A stretch of 49,872 nt of DNA from Hydrococcus sp. Prado102 (GCA_025454425.1 JALOOL010000003.1:1-49872); one strand, 5' to 3'. Numbered from the stretch's first letter, positions 33,458-43,176 are shown. The notes: generated from the sequence alone by a model not told the origin. A program made the numbers and translations.

Positions 33458-36400
33458 ATGAAAAAGTTTTTTACTGGACTAGCTAGTTTAGTCGGTTTTT
33501 TAACAGCAATTAATTCAGACATATTTACAAAAGAAAATGTTTTTGCCCAAATTACGCCAGACAACACGCTAAAAACTGAAAGTTCGATAGTAAAACCCCA
33601 TGTCAAGATCCGAGGATTAACAGCAGACTCAATAGAGGGTGGAGCAATTAGAGGAGTAAATCTGTTTCACAGTTTTTTACAATTCAATGTCAGGGAAGGA
33701 CAGCGAGTATATTTTGCAAATCCTGCTAAAGTTGAGAATATTTTGAGTCGAGTCACTGGGAATAATCCCTCCCATATTCTCGGTACGCTTGGTATCTTAG
33801 GCAATGCCAATCTATTTTTAATCAATCCTCATGGAATTATTTTTGGACAAAATGCACAGTTGGATATTCGGGGTTCTTTTGTAGCTAGTACAGCAGATCG
33901 CTTGACTTTTCCTAATGGCAGTAAATTCAGCGCTACAAATCCACAAGCTCCTCCTGTGTTAACTATTAATGTTCCTATTGGTTTGCAATATGGAACGCAA
34001 CGATCGGCAGCCATTGTTAATGCAGGAGAGCTAAAAGTTGGTAAAGATTTAACTTTATCAGGCAATACAGTTATTAGTACTGGACTACTATCTGCACCCG
34101 CAGGTAAACTAACAGTCGAAGGCATATCTGGAGATGTACGAGTACGGGATATAACGGCACAGACAGCAACACTATTAGCTCAAGGCAACCTTATTCTAGA
34201 AAATAGCCTTCTGCAAACTAAAGGCAATTTGAATCTATTAGCACAAGATACGATACGAATACGAGATAGTCAAACAAATCCTTTCATTGCCATTGCTGGA
34301 GGTCAGCTACTGATCCAAGGCGTTCGCCATGTAGATATCTTTGCTTTAAATCATCCGAACAGTGGCTTGTTTTCTTACAGTGATATGGTATTGCGATCGA
34401 CTAATACTGTTGGAGGCGATGCTCATTACTGGAGTAGTGGTAATTTTCGGATTGAAAAACTGGATAGAAGTCTGGGAGATTTGTACAGTCCTTATGACCC
34501 AATTATTCGTGCTAGAGGGGATGTCAGTTTTTCTAATTATACCGGAGCCTCCCTACACATATTGGCAGGAGGTTCAGTGAATCTAGACAATGTAACTATC
34601 ACAGGTACAGAAACAGGTAAAGTTGATGTTGATTTTCTTAGAGAGGATATACGTTTATCTGATGGTACTGAGATAAAAATTGATGGTAAGAATCAAGCTA
34701 CTCTTGATATTCGCGCTGGTATGAGTCCAGATGCAGTCGGCAGTCCTAGCATCACTGGTGTTAATTCCCAAGACTGTTTCTGTGACAATTCCTTTCCCCT
34801 TCCTTTCTTTAATGGGACATCAGAAACACCAACTCTTACTAATTCTCCAACAAGTGCAAGAATCGCTATCAATAGCATTACAATAAGTCAACCAAACGGT
34901 CTTGTCTTATTAACCAATCAGTACAAACCCAACAATAAAGAGATAAGCCAAGAAATAAGTGTTGGTTCTATTAATACTAGTAATAACTTTTTTGGTTTGC
35001 CTCTCCTCAATAATGGTGTGTCCGTTTATATCGATTCTAGGGGAGATCTTAATCTTTTTAATAAAATTAATGCTGATGGAGAATTGAGCGATTCTGGGTT
35101 TGGAGGAGAAATAGTCCTTCTTAGTGAAGCTAATGTTGATGTACGTGGTTCGCTTTCTAGTGTTAGTGACGGTCAAGAAAAATCGAGCAAAGGTGGTGAC
35201 ATCCGAATCGCTGCGAATTCGATTTTTCTCGGCGAAAATGCTGAGATTAGGACTACAACTCTTGGAAGAGGAGATTCGGGCAATGTAATTATCATTGCTA
35301 GAAATGATGTTAATCTTGGTAGTCAAAGCAAAATTACTAGTCAAGTAGAGCAAGGTGCAATAGGTAACGCAGGTAATATCGAGATAACTACAGGCTCGCT
35401 TAAGGTTACTGGTTCTAATACTTCTAATGAGACTGATACTGCTATAGTTTCCAGGAGTCGCGGAAAAGGAAATGCAGGCAATATCACGATTAACGCCGAT
35501 AATACTATCTCACTCGAAAATGGTGTTTCTCTAAATTCAGGCTTAGATAATACTGGAATTGGTAAAGGAGGTAATATTACGATTGCGACAGACTCTCTCT
35601 CTCTAAAAAACGCTAGTCTATTTGCTGATACACTCGGACAAGGAAATTCAGGCAATATAACTATTAATGCTGGTGAGAGCGTTTTTCTTGATAAGAGTAA
35701 CGTATTTACCAGTATAGGAAATATAGATGAAGGTATAGCGATCGCAGGGAACGGTCAAGGCGGAGACATTAATATTACAACGCCCGAACTCTCTTTAAAT
35801 AATAATGCTCAAATCAATGCCAGTAACATTGCAGGTAAGGGCGATGGCGGTAATCTTTTTTTAGATGTGCGATCGCTCTCTCTCGACAACGCTCAAATCA
35901 GCGCCAGTACATCAGGACAAGGAAATGCAGGCAAAATCGGAATACAGGCAGACTCAGTTGCTTTTAACAATAACAGCCAAGTTTCTACTTCGGTAAATGA
36001 AGGTGCAATTGGTAATGGCGACGATATTAATCTAAATGCGCGATCGCTCTCCCTCGATAACGGCGCTCAAATCAGCGCCAGTACAGCCGGAAAAGGCAAT
36101 GCAGGCAGCATTACGATTGAGAATGCCAATCAAGTTGACCTAACTAACAATAGCTCAATTTCAACCTCTGTAGAGGCAGGTGCAGATGGTCGAGGAGGAG
36201 AAATTAATCTAAATGCGCGATCGCTCTCTCTCGATAACGCTCAAATAACTGCCAGTACGGCAGGACGAGGAAATGCAGGCAGCATTGCAGTAAATGGCAG
36301 TACTTTTGAAGCCAAAAATGGCGGACAACTTCGCACTTCTACAGCAAGCGGCAATGATGCAGGAAGTATAACCCTGAATCTACTCGACAATGTTACTCTG

Positions 36401-37303
36401 ACTGGAAATAATAGCGGCTTATTTGCCAATACAGAACAGAATTCTGGCGGTAAAGGCGGCAATATTTCTGCAATCTCCAGCAATATGACAATTAGCGATG
36501 GTGCTAGTGTAACTGTTGACAGTCAAGGAACGGGAGACGGAGGAAACATCAACGTACAGACAGATTCGCTAACACTCGATCGCGGAAAGATTTCTGCTAC
36601 GACAGATAGCACCGAAGGCGGCAATATTATCTTAAACGCAAATGACTTATTATTGTTGCGTAATGGCTCTCAAATAACGGCTCAAGCTGGTCAAACGGGG
36701 AATGGCGGCGATATTACCATTGACGCTGGTACTATCTTTGCCATACCCCAACAAGATAACGATATTATTGCTAATGCTTCTGAGGGCGATGGCGGCGATA
36801 TTGAGATTACAACACAAAGTTTATTTAATATAGAGGAACGAGAAGCCATTCCAGGCAATAGAACTAACGATATTGATGCTAGCTCTGAATTTGGCGTTGA
36901 TGGTACAGTTACCATCGATTCACCCAATGTCGATCCCAGTCGGCGTTCGGTTCCCCTAGCCAACCTAACCATTACTCCCGAAGTTTTGCAAGGCTGTCGC
37001 GCTGCCACTCAACAAGGTGCAAGTCGATTTATCAGTACGGGTCGCGGCGGTTTGCCGCCAGGAATTGACGAAATTGGCGATCGCACTGTCTGGGAAGATT
37101 TACGTTCTCCTACTCTAAGTGCCGAGAATCCTTCCGAATCCGAAACCGTTGAATCGTCCAATTCTTCCGAACCCACTCAAATTATAGAAGCGCAAGGATT
37201 GCTTGTCGGTTCCGATGGCAAAATCGTGCTTACCGCCCAAGCAACTACCGTTACTCCCACTCAGATTGGCAATTCGTCAGTTGGATGTCGTATTTCTCAA
37301 TAA
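33458..37303 (+). CDS. Filamentous-haemagglutinin-like two-partner secretion exoprotein
   Basis: A 1281-residue protein. An extended signal peptide ends near VFAQ (about 31). Residues about 36-165 are the TPS (haemagglutination activity) domain: DSIEGGAIRGVNLFHSFLQF, then NPSHILGTLGILGNANLFLI and NPHGIIFGQNAQLDIRGSF. From about 180 to 1150 it is a beta-helix of Asn/Gly/Ser-rich repeats such as LSLDNAQISASTSGQGNAG and GNAGNITI. Three near-identical units occur at about 35865-36260. The C-terminal 150 residues, with Cys1180 and Cys1277 in the sequence, resemble the end of other cyanobacterial members. It would be exported by an Omp85-type TpsB pore, which is not adjacent. An adhesin or surface role is likely. 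Confidence 0.9.
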   Translation: MKKFFTGLASLVGFLTAINSDIFTKENVFAQITPDNTLKTESSIVKPHVKIRGLTADSIEGGAIRGVNLFHSFLQFNVREGQRVYFANPAKVENILSRVTGNNPSHILGTLGILGNANLFLINPHGIIFGQNAQLDIRGSFVASTADRLTFPNGSKFSATNPQAPPVLTINVPIGLQYGTQRSAAIVNAGELKVGKDLTLSGNTVISTGLLSAPAGKLTVEGISGDVRVRDITAQTATLLAQGNLILENSLLQTKGNLNLLAQDTIRIRDSQTNPFIAIAGGQLLIQGVRHVDIFALNHPNSGLFSYSDMVLRSTNTVGGDAHYWSSGNFRIEKLDRSLGDLYSPYDPIIRARGDVSFSNYTGASLHILAGGSVNLDNVTITGTETGKVDVDFLREDIRLSDGTEIKIDGKNQATLDIRAGMSPDAVGSPSITGVNSQDCFCDNSFPLPFFNGTSETPTLTNSPTSARIAINSITISQPNGLVLLTNQYKPNNKEISQEISVGSINTSNNFFGLPLLNNGVSVYIDSRGDLNLFNKINADGELSDSGFGGEIVLLSEANVDVRGSLSSVSDGQEKSSKGGDIRIAANSIFLGENAEIRTTTLGRGDSGNVIIIARNDVNLGSQSKITSQVEQGAIGNAGNIEITTGSLKVTGSNTSNETDTAIVSRSRGKGNAGNITINADNTISLENGVSLNSGLDNTGIGKGGNITIATDSLSLKNASLFADTLGQGNSGNITINAGESVFLDKSNVFTSIGNIDEGIAIAGNGQGGDINITTPELSLNNNAQINASNIAGKGDGGNLFLDVRSLSLDNAQISASTSGQGNAGKIGIQADSVAFNNNSQVSTSVNEGAIGNGDDINLNARSLSLDNGAQISASTAGKGNAGSITIENANQVDLTNNSSISTSVEAGADGRGGEINLNARSLSLDNAQITASTAGRGNAGSIAVNGSTFEAKNGGQLRTSTASGNDAGSITLNLLDNVTLTGNNSGLFANTEQNSGGKGGNISAISSNMTISDGASVTVDSQGTGDGGNINVQTDSLTLDRGKISATTDSTEGGNIILNANDLLLLRNGSQITAQAGQTGNGGDITIDAGTIFAIPQQDNDIIANASEGDGGDIEITTQSLFNIEEREAIPGNRTNDIDASSEFGVDGTVTIDSPNVDPSRRSVPLANLTITPEVLQGCRAATQQGASRFISTGRGGLPPGIDEIGDRTVWEDLRSPTLSAENPSESETVESSNSSEPTQIIEAQGLLVGSDGKIVLTAQATTVTPTQIGNSSVGCRISQ
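35865..36260 (+). repeat. Three near-identical internal repeats in the adhesin gene
   Basis: Copies starting near 35867, 36038 and 36214 share GCGATCGCTCTC(T/C)CTCGA followed by AACG..GCTCAAAT and GCCAGTAC, then GGAAATGCAGGCA. Spacing is about 171 and 176 bases, i.e. units of 57-59 codons. The DNA identity is much higher than between other repeats of the protein, which suggests recent duplication or gene conversion. Each copy carries a HIP1 site. Confidence 0.8.
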
Positions 37304-37363
37304 TGTACAACGAGAGCATTGCGCGATCGAGACGATCGCACTATATTTAAACACGATCGCGCC

Positions 37364-38143
37364 CTAACTTTTAAACTGTTTTTCTACGACACTAACTAAC
37401 CAATCGCGGGGGAATAAGCGAGGTAAATTAACGATAAGCTGATTGGCAGTCCCTCCCGTTACTACAGTAGAGTGGTTTTTCTCTAACGCTTTAAGGGCAT
37501 CTCTAACGACTTCTTCTGCCGATGTATAGCCACTTTTATTCTTGCCTGCAAAAGAAGAAGGAAATGCCGCTTCTTTGAAAAAGTTAGATTCTGTCGCTCC
37601 CGGACAAAGTGCTAAAATACGTACTCCAGAGTCTTTATTTTCTGCCCAGAGTGCTTCGCTAAAATTGAGGACAAACGCTTTAGTCGCGGCGTAAACGGAC
37701 ATATAAGGCAGTGGTTGAAAACCTGCGATCGAAGAGACGTTTATAATTCCTCCAGAACCGCGTTGCTTCATCTGGGGTAAAAATAGATAGGTTAGTTCGA
37801 CTAATGCCGTAATATTTAGTTGAATCATGTCAACTTGTCGCTGTAACTCTCTATCGGCAAACGCGCCATAATCCCCAAATCCCGCATTATTAATTAACAA
37901 ATCTACCGTCCCTCCTTTTTGGGCGATCGCGTCGTATAGCGATCGCGCTGCTCCTGTTTGTGTTAGATCTTGTACGATAGTTTCAGTGCGAATCTGAAAT
38001 TTCTCTTGCAGTTGCTCGGCAAGTTGCTGTAATTTCTCTTGCGATCGAGCGACTAGTATAAGATCGATTTTACGAGCGGCTAATTCTCTGGCAAAAGCCG
38101 CACCGATTCCAGAGGAAGCACCAGTTATTAATGCAGTTTTCAT
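37364..38143 (-). CDS. Short-chain dehydrogenase/reductase
   Basis: With the ATG at 38143 the protein has 259 residues (MKTALITGASSGIGAAFARE); the open frame extends to a TTG at 38230, but that extension does not resemble the family. Classical SDR motifs: TGASSGIG (7-14), NNAG (85-88), Asn110, Ser138, Tyr151 and Lys155 (YAATK). It would use NADP(H), judging from the basic Arg33 after the second strand (LVARSQEKL). The C-terminal region resembles the DltE/YqjQ-like SDRs, and the substrate is unknown. It is divergent from the LptF/G-type gene with 268 bases between. Confidence 0.88.
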   Translation of the reverse strand: MKTALITGASSGIGAAFARELAARKIDLILVARSQEKLQQLAEQLQEKFQIRTETIVQDLTQTGAARSLYDAIAQKGGTVDLLINNAGFGDYGAFADRELQRQVDMIQLNITALVELTYLFLPQMKQRGSGGIINVSSIAGFQPLPYMSVYAATKAFVLNFSEALWAENKDSGVRILALCPGATESNFFKEAAFPSSFAGKNKSGYTSAEEVVRDALKALEKNHSTVVTGGTANQLIVNLPRLFPRDWLVSVVEKQFKS

Positions 38144-38411
38144 AACAATGAGTGTCAGAAGCGTTACAAACTCTGTTAAAAATTGTAACGTATTAAATTG
38201 GTTTGTCACATTTAATGCTTCTCTTCCCAAAGACAGAAGTTTTTGGCTATAGCTATGCTTTAAGGAAAGAATAAGCTGTCATAAATTCAAATGACTTACC
38301 GATCTAAAGGAACGGGCAACAGATTTCGTTTATGAGTCAAGCGCATAATATTGGCTCACAATACAGTTTAAAAGCTTGACAGCTTATCGCCGATGGTAAG
38401 ACCCAACAGTA

Positions 38412-39587
38412 ATGAAGTTTAATAAACCTCTCTTTTATAGACTGAAATCGCGATTTGGTAGCATATCAATGATGGATCGCTATATTGCTAGCGAATTACT
38501 CGCGCCTTTTGTGTTAAGCGTGGGTATTTTTGCTTCTCTTGGCGTTGCTGTCGGTTATTTGTCCGACTTGATAAACAAAGCGATCGAATCCGATTTACCC
38601 ATTCTGCAAGCGGTACAAGTACTGTTGTTGAAAGTCCCTGAATTTGTTTCCTATGCTTTGCCAATTTCGGTACTGCTAGCAACTTTGATAGGGTATGGTC
38701 GCCTTAGCAACGATAGCGAAATAATTGCTTTACGCAGTTGCGGAATCCATCTTTATCGTATTATTGCACCCGCGATCGCGCTTAGCCTCATCGTTACGGG
38801 GATCGCGTTTGTGTTTAATGAATTAGTCGTTCCCGTTGCTAATTATCGCTCCACTGCCATCTTAGTAAAATCCCTCAACGAAGAAGTTCCTTTTTGGCAA
38901 ACTAAGGATATTTTTTATCCCGATTATAAAAAAGTCACATTACCCAATGGTAAAACTCGTCAAAAACTTAAAGGATTATTTTATGCCAAACAATTTGATG
39001 GCAAACAAATGAAACAGATCACTGTGTTGCAATGGGCGGGAGAAAATATAGATCGAATTATTATTAGTGATTCAGCGAGTTGGAACGATCGACAACAAAA
39101 GTGGGATTTTTTTAACGGTACAATTTACAATATTGCCCCCGATGCTTCTTATGGAGAAACTCTCTTTTTCAAACACCGACAATTTTCCTTTTCTAGAATT
39201 CCTTATGATTTAGCTGCTTTAGGTCGAGATCCCGATGAAATGAATTTTGTCCAAGCACAAGAATATATGAAGATATTGCGACTGACAGGCGATGAAAAGA
39301 AATTGATAATGTTTCAAGTGCGATCTCAACAAAAAATCGCCTTTCCTTTTATTTGTTTGGTATTTGGTATCGTTGGATCGGCATTAGGAACTCGTCCTCA
39401 ATCTAATAACCGAGCGACTAGTTTTGGATTGTGCGTTGCCATCGTTTTTCTCTATTATTTATTGGGATTTATAATGGGAAGTTTTGGCGCGATCGAGCTT
39501 TTATCTCCTTTTTTAGCAGCATGGTTGCCCAATTTTATTGGTTTGGGAGTGGGAATTTTCTTATTAAAGCGATTTGCAGTTGAGTAA
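38412..39587 (+). CDS. LptF/LptG-family lipopolysaccharide export permease
   Basis: A 391-residue protein of the YjgP/YjgQ family. About three membrane helices lie at 30-55, 75-95 and 115-137 (ELLAPFVLSVGIFASLGVAV; LPISVLLATLIGYGRLSNDSE), then a periplasmic beta-jellyroll domain (about 140-300) and three helices at 310-388. The coupling segment GRLSNDSEIIALRSCGI contacts the ATPase LptB. The complex extracts lipopolysaccharide from the inner membrane toward LptA. Cyanobacteria commonly have a single LptF/G-like gene, so a homodimer is possible. LptB and LptA are not adjacent here. Confidence 0.88.
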   Translation: MKFNKPLFYRLKSRFGSISMMDRYIASELLAPFVLSVGIFASLGVAVGYLSDLINKAIESDLPILQAVQVLLLKVPEFVSYALPISVLLATLIGYGRLSNDSEIIALRSCGIHLYRIIAPAIALSLIVTGIAFVFNELVVPVANYRSTAILVKSLNEEVPFWQTKDIFYPDYKKVTLPNGKTRQKLKGLFYAKQFDGKQMKQITVLQWAGENIDRIIISDSASWNDRQQKWDFFNGTIYNIAPDASYGETLFFKHRQFSFSRIPYDLAALGRDPDEMNFVQAQEYMKILRLTGDEKKLIMFQVRSQQKIAFPFICLVFGIVGSALGTRPQSNNRATSFGLCVAIVFLYYLLGFIMGSFGAIELLSPFLAAWLPNFIGLGVGIFLLKRFAVE

Positions 39588-40032
39588 GTTGGCGATCGCA
39601 AAGGCTGAATTTATTGTAGTTCTTGAATTTTTCAAACCAGCCACCGCGTGTTCTTCAAGGATAGTTTTTTAAATAGTTAGGCTTGACAAAAGAAAGTCAA
39701 ACCTTTGACACTTTTTTGTCATTTTTCCCCATCATAATAAGAATAGTAATAGTTTAGACAAGTTGATGACTTAATAAAGTCTCTCTCGAAACCGATGCAA
39801 CCATAAAACTAGAACAAGTGGAATACGTTTGGGAAAAATACCGAGTAACATTGCTTGCTTGTAAATGGTTCCACCAAACAAAAAATTTTTTTTACTTCAT
39901 AAAACAACAAAAGCTAATACTAATTAGCTAAATGCTCGATCGCGATCGGGACTTAGAAACCTAAGTTCAAACCGTAGAGATGTAGCAGGATTTTCTCTAT
40001 TTCATGCAACTAATAGGAGTCGTACAACACAA
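39588..40032. other. 445-base intergenic region with two hairpins
   Basis: TTGAC/GTCAA (39683-39687, 39696-39700) is followed by TGACA/TGTCA (39706-39721) with a TTTTTCCCC tail, the likely terminator of the LptF/G gene. The rest is AT-rich without a supported gene; the part from 39930 contains HIP1-like sites and the promoter of the next gene. Confidence 0.55.
39706..39726 (+). terminator. Weak intrinsic terminator
   Basis: TGACA (39706-39710) pairs with TGTCA (39717-39721) around CTTTTT and is followed by TTTTT. The stem is short (5 bp), so efficiency is uncertain. Confidence 0.45.
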
Positions 40033-40494
40033 ATGTTAAAACCTTTTCGTTTAAGAACTGCTTTAGCTACTTTAGTCAGTACCTCGATCGCGAGTAGTTT
40101 ACTCTTTCTACCGCTATTATCTACCCAGCGAATCGATCGCAATGCAACTTCAGTAATAGAAGCGCAAACCAATCCTCTAGCAGACAACAACATTGATGAA
40201 GCTGAAAAGCTATTGGGAATAACCTTGTTAGGGGCTGGTGCTGCTGGTATTATTTGGGGAGTTAGCAGGAAAAATAAGCAATCTCTTCCCAATTCTAGCC
40301 ACCTAGACAATGCTCTTTCGATAGATAGAGCGAGTCCTCAACTGCGACAAAAACTGCTAAGACTGATGCACAACGATCGCGCTGGTGCTAATCGCTTACT
40401 GACAGGTGCTAAACTTAATAATCCAAACCGATCGATTAATTGGTTAGCTGAAAAAGTCATTTACGATTTAGAACGCGATCGGGGTCGGATTTAG
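40033..40494 (+). CDS. Exported or membrane-anchored hypothetical protein
   Basis: A 153-residue protein. Residues 8-31 (RTALATLVSTSIASSLLFLP) look like a signal peptide or anchor; a second hydrophobic segment at about 62-77 (LGITLLGAGAAGIIWGVSRK) may cross the membrane. The C-terminal 55 residues (LRQKLLRLMHNDRAGANRLL; NRSINWLAEKVIYDLERDRG) form a helical module I have the impression of seeing repeatedly in cyanobacterial hypothetical proteins, with a conserved ending ERDRG. No function is known. It is monocistronic. Confidence 0.65.
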   Translation: MLKPFRLRTALATLVSTSIASSLLFLPLLSTQRIDRNATSVIEAQTNPLADNNIDEAEKLLGITLLGAGAAGIIWGVSRKNKQSLPNSSHLDNALSIDRASPQLRQKLLRLMHNDRAGANRLLTGAKLNNPNRSINWLAEKVIYDLERDRGRI

Positions 40495-40508
40495 ATCGGT
40501 TATTTGTT

Positions 40509-40531
40509 GTAGGGGCGCATGGCGTGCGCCC
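40509..40531 (+). repeat. Dispersed 23-base repeat, copy 1
   Basis: It reads GTAGGGGCGCATGGCG followed by TGCGCCC. Its exact reverse complement occurs at 40679-40701 and at 46227-46249, with a partial copy at 46201-46214. Between copies 1 and 2 there is a CGCCTCTGCGCCTCTG stretch related to the AGAGGCGCAGAGGC near 20167. Confidence 0.9.
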
Positions 40532-40678
40532 AAGTCGTTCTATCGAATAGTCTAGAAAGCCGTACTTCCCTCCGCGCCTCTGCGCCTCTGCGTGAGATTT
40601 TAAACCGACAATACTTTTGAGGAGGAACAATATTACGATCGGATAAGACGTAATTAAATCAGCTTACCTGTTACCGAA

Positions 40679-40701
40679 GGGCGCACGCCATGCGCCCCTA
40701 C
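40679..40701 (-). repeat. Dispersed 23-base repeat, copy 2 (inverted)
   Basis: Exact reverse complement of 40509-40531. With copy 1 it frames 147 bases between the small exported protein and the GH116 gene, so the transcript could form a long stem. Confidence 0.9.
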
Positions 40702-40744
40702 GAGTCACCGATCGCTGTATTAAAGTTCCTCTAAAATAAAATTC

Positions 40745-43174
40745 ATGAAGAATCTCCTTATCTCCTTACCCCAAATCCCTGCTTGCGCTTGGAAGCGTCC
40801 TATCGGTAAAGGTTGGGACAAACCTTATACCGTTCGCTATGCTAGCAATCTCGACGATGGGCCTTGGCATGGAATGCCTTTGGGGGGATTTGGTGCGGGA
40901 TGTATCGGTCGTTCTTCGCGAGGTGACTTTAACCTCTGGCATCTCGACGGCGGCGAACATATTTTTCGCAGTCTCCCCGCTTGTCAGTTTAGCGTCTTTG
41001 AACAACCAGAAGACGGAGAGGCACAAGCTTATGCCATGTGTACCGAAGCGCCAGAGGACGGGACGCTATCTCGCTGGTCGTGGTATCCAAAGGAAAAGGG
41101 AACTTATCACGCTTTATATCCCCGCAGTTGGTATGAATACAAAGGCGTATTTCAATCGGAACTCTATGCTGAGCAATTTTCGCCGATTAGTGCCGGAAAT
41201 TACCAAGAATCCAGCTATCCGATCGCGATTTTTGAATGGACGGCACACAACCCAACCGATAAACCCATTACTCTCAGCATAATGCTGACCTGGCAAAACA
41301 CAGTCGGTTGGTTTACTAATGCGATTAAATCGCCGACAGTGCAAGTGCGAGACGATGGCAGTCCCGAATACGAATATAAACCGCGTTGGGGCGACAGTAC
41401 GGGGAATTTTAATCAGTGGATTGTGGATCGCGATCGCGTGGGTTGCTTGCTCAATCGCATCCGTCTGGGCGATGATGAGGTTGGGGAAGGAGAAGGACAA
41501 ATCTGTTTTGCGAGTACCACCAATCCCGTTACAGAAGCATTCTTTCTAACTCGCTGGAATCCTAACGGGGACGGTTCCGAGGTTTGGGATTTCTTTGCCG
41601 CCAACGGATCTTTGCCCGAAAAAGAAGATGAAACGCCTGCTGCGCCAGGAGAACAAATTGCGGCAGCAATGACCATTCGCTTCACGATTCGTCCTGGAAA
41701 AACGCGCAAAATTCCTTTTATTTTGGCATGGGATTTTCCAATTACCGAATTTGCCCAAGATATAAAATATTATCGCCGATATACCGATTTTTTTGGGCGC
41801 ACGGGTACTAATTCTTGGTCGATGGTACGAACTGCCCTCAAACACAGCGATATGTGGAAGGAACGGATTGAAGAATGGCAATCTCCCATCCTCAAACGCG
41901 AAGATTTGCCAGATTGGTTCAAAATGGCGTTATTTAACGAGCTATACTTGCTCGCAGACGGCGGCAGCTTATGGACGGCGGCAACCGAAAACGATCCCGT
42001 GGGACAGTTTGGCGTACTCGAATGTATCGATTATCGCTGGTACGAAAGTCTTGACGTGCGTTTGTATGGGTCGTTTGGATTGATGATGTTGTGGCCGCGT
42101 CTCGATAAAGCTATTTTAGAAGCATTTGCTAGGGCAATTCCTACCGCCGACGATACGCCTCGCATTATCGGTTACAATCGCGCAGAGGCAATCCGCAAGG
42201 CAAAAGGCGCAACGCCTCACGATTTAGGCGCGCCAAACGAACATCCTTGGGAAGCAACCAACTACACTAGCTATCAAGATTGCAATCTCTGGAAGGATTT
42301 AGGCAGCGATTTTGTTTTGCAAGTATATCGCGATTATTTACTTACGGGTTCTGAAGATGTTGCCTTTTTGTGGGAATGTTGGGATTCGATTGTAGAAACC
42401 CTTGCTTATCTCAAAAAATTCGATCGCGATAACGATGGCATTCCCGAAAACTCCGGCGCACCCGACCAAACTTTCGACGACTGGCGATTGCGAGGAATTA
42501 GTGCTTATTGCGGCGCTTTATGGATAGCTGCATTAGAAGCTGCGATCGCGATCGGTAAAATTCTAATCGAAAATCCTCCTATCGATCCTAAATTAGAACC
42601 AGAACGCTATCCAGCATCGATCCAAAGTACGCTTCAAACCTATCAGGATTGGTTGCAAAAATCGCGATCGCTTTATCACAAAACCCTTTGGAATGGAGAA
42701 TACTATCGTCTCGACAGCGAAAGCGGTTCGGATGTCGTCATGGCAGATCAATTGTGCGGTCAATTTTATGCGCGATTGTTAGGATTGCCGGATGTTGTAG
42801 AACATCAATATGCCGAATCTGCTTTGAAAAAAGTATATGAAGCGTGTTTCTTAAAATTCCAAGATGGCAAGTTTGGGGCAGCTAATGGGGTTAAACCCGA
42901 TGGTTCTCCCGAAGATCCCAAAGCAACGCATCCATTAGAAGTTTGGACGGGAATTAATTTTGGTTTGGCTGCATTTTTATTGCAAATGGGCATGAAAGAT
43001 GAAGCATTTAAACTAACAGAAACCGTCGTCAAACAAGTATACGAAAATGGCTTACAATTCCGCACTCCCGAAGCAATTACGGCAGTAGGAACCTTTCGCG
43101 CCAGTCATTATTTAAGAGCAATGGCGATTTGGGGAATTTATGGCGTTTTAACTGAATTTAAAGAGATTAAATAA
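40745..43174 (+). CDS. GH116 family glycoside hydrolase (non-lysosomal glucosylceramidase/beta-glucosidase-like)
   Basis: An 809-residue protein without signal peptide. Residues about 30-350 are the N-terminal beta-sandwich (MPLGGFGAGCIGRSSRGDFN near the start), and about 380-800 the (alpha/alpha)6 catalytic barrel. By comparison with the bacterial GH116 beta-glucosidase (Glu441, Asp593), the nucleophile is Glu426 (GVLECIDYRWY) and the acid/base Asp578 (PDQTFDDW); the spacing is identical. Near the end HPLEVWTGINFGLAAFLL is also typical. The substrate is a beta-glucoside, perhaps a glucosyl lipid, since human GBA2 belongs here. The methyltransferase starts 2 bases after its stop, so the two are translated together. 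Confidence 0.92.
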   Translation: MKNLLISLPQIPACAWKRPIGKGWDKPYTVRYASNLDDGPWHGMPLGGFGAGCIGRSSRGDFNLWHLDGGEHIFRSLPACQFSVFEQPEDGEAQAYAMCTEAPEDGTLSRWSWYPKEKGTYHALYPRSWYEYKGVFQSELYAEQFSPISAGNYQESSYPIAIFEWTAHNPTDKPITLSIMLTWQNTVGWFTNAIKSPTVQVRDDGSPEYEYKPRWGDSTGNFNQWIVDRDRVGCLLNRIRLGDDEVGEGEGQICFASTTNPVTEAFFLTRWNPNGDGSEVWDFFAANGSLPEKEDETPAAPGEQIAAAMTIRFTIRPGKTRKIPFILAWDFPITEFAQDIKYYRRYTDFFGRTGTNSWSMVRTALKHSDMWKERIEEWQSPILKREDLPDWFKMALFNELYLLADGGSLWTAATENDPVGQFGVLECIDYRWYESLDVRLYGSFGLMMLWPRLDKAILEAFARAIPTADDTPRIIGYNRAEAIRKAKGATPHDLGAPNEHPWEATNYTSYQDCNLWKDLGSDFVLQVYRDYLLTGSEDVAFLWECWDSIVETLAYLKKFDRDNDGIPENSGAPDQTFDDWRLRGISAYCGALWIAALEAAIAIGKILIENPPIDPKLEPERYPASIQSTLQTYQDWLQKSRSLYHKTLWNGEYYRLDSESGSDVVMADQLCGQFYARLLGLPDVVEHQYAESALKKVYEACFLKFQDGKFGAANGVKPDGSPEDPKATHPLEVWTGINFGLAAFLLQMGMKDEAFKLTETVVKQVYENGLQFRTPEAITAVGTFRASHYLRAMAIWGIYGVLTEFKEIK

Positions 43175-43176
43175 CA

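Noticed and set aside
38144-38230. N-terminal extension of the SDR frame
   Set aside because: It needs a TTG start and precedes the standard SDR beginning MKTALITGASSGIG.
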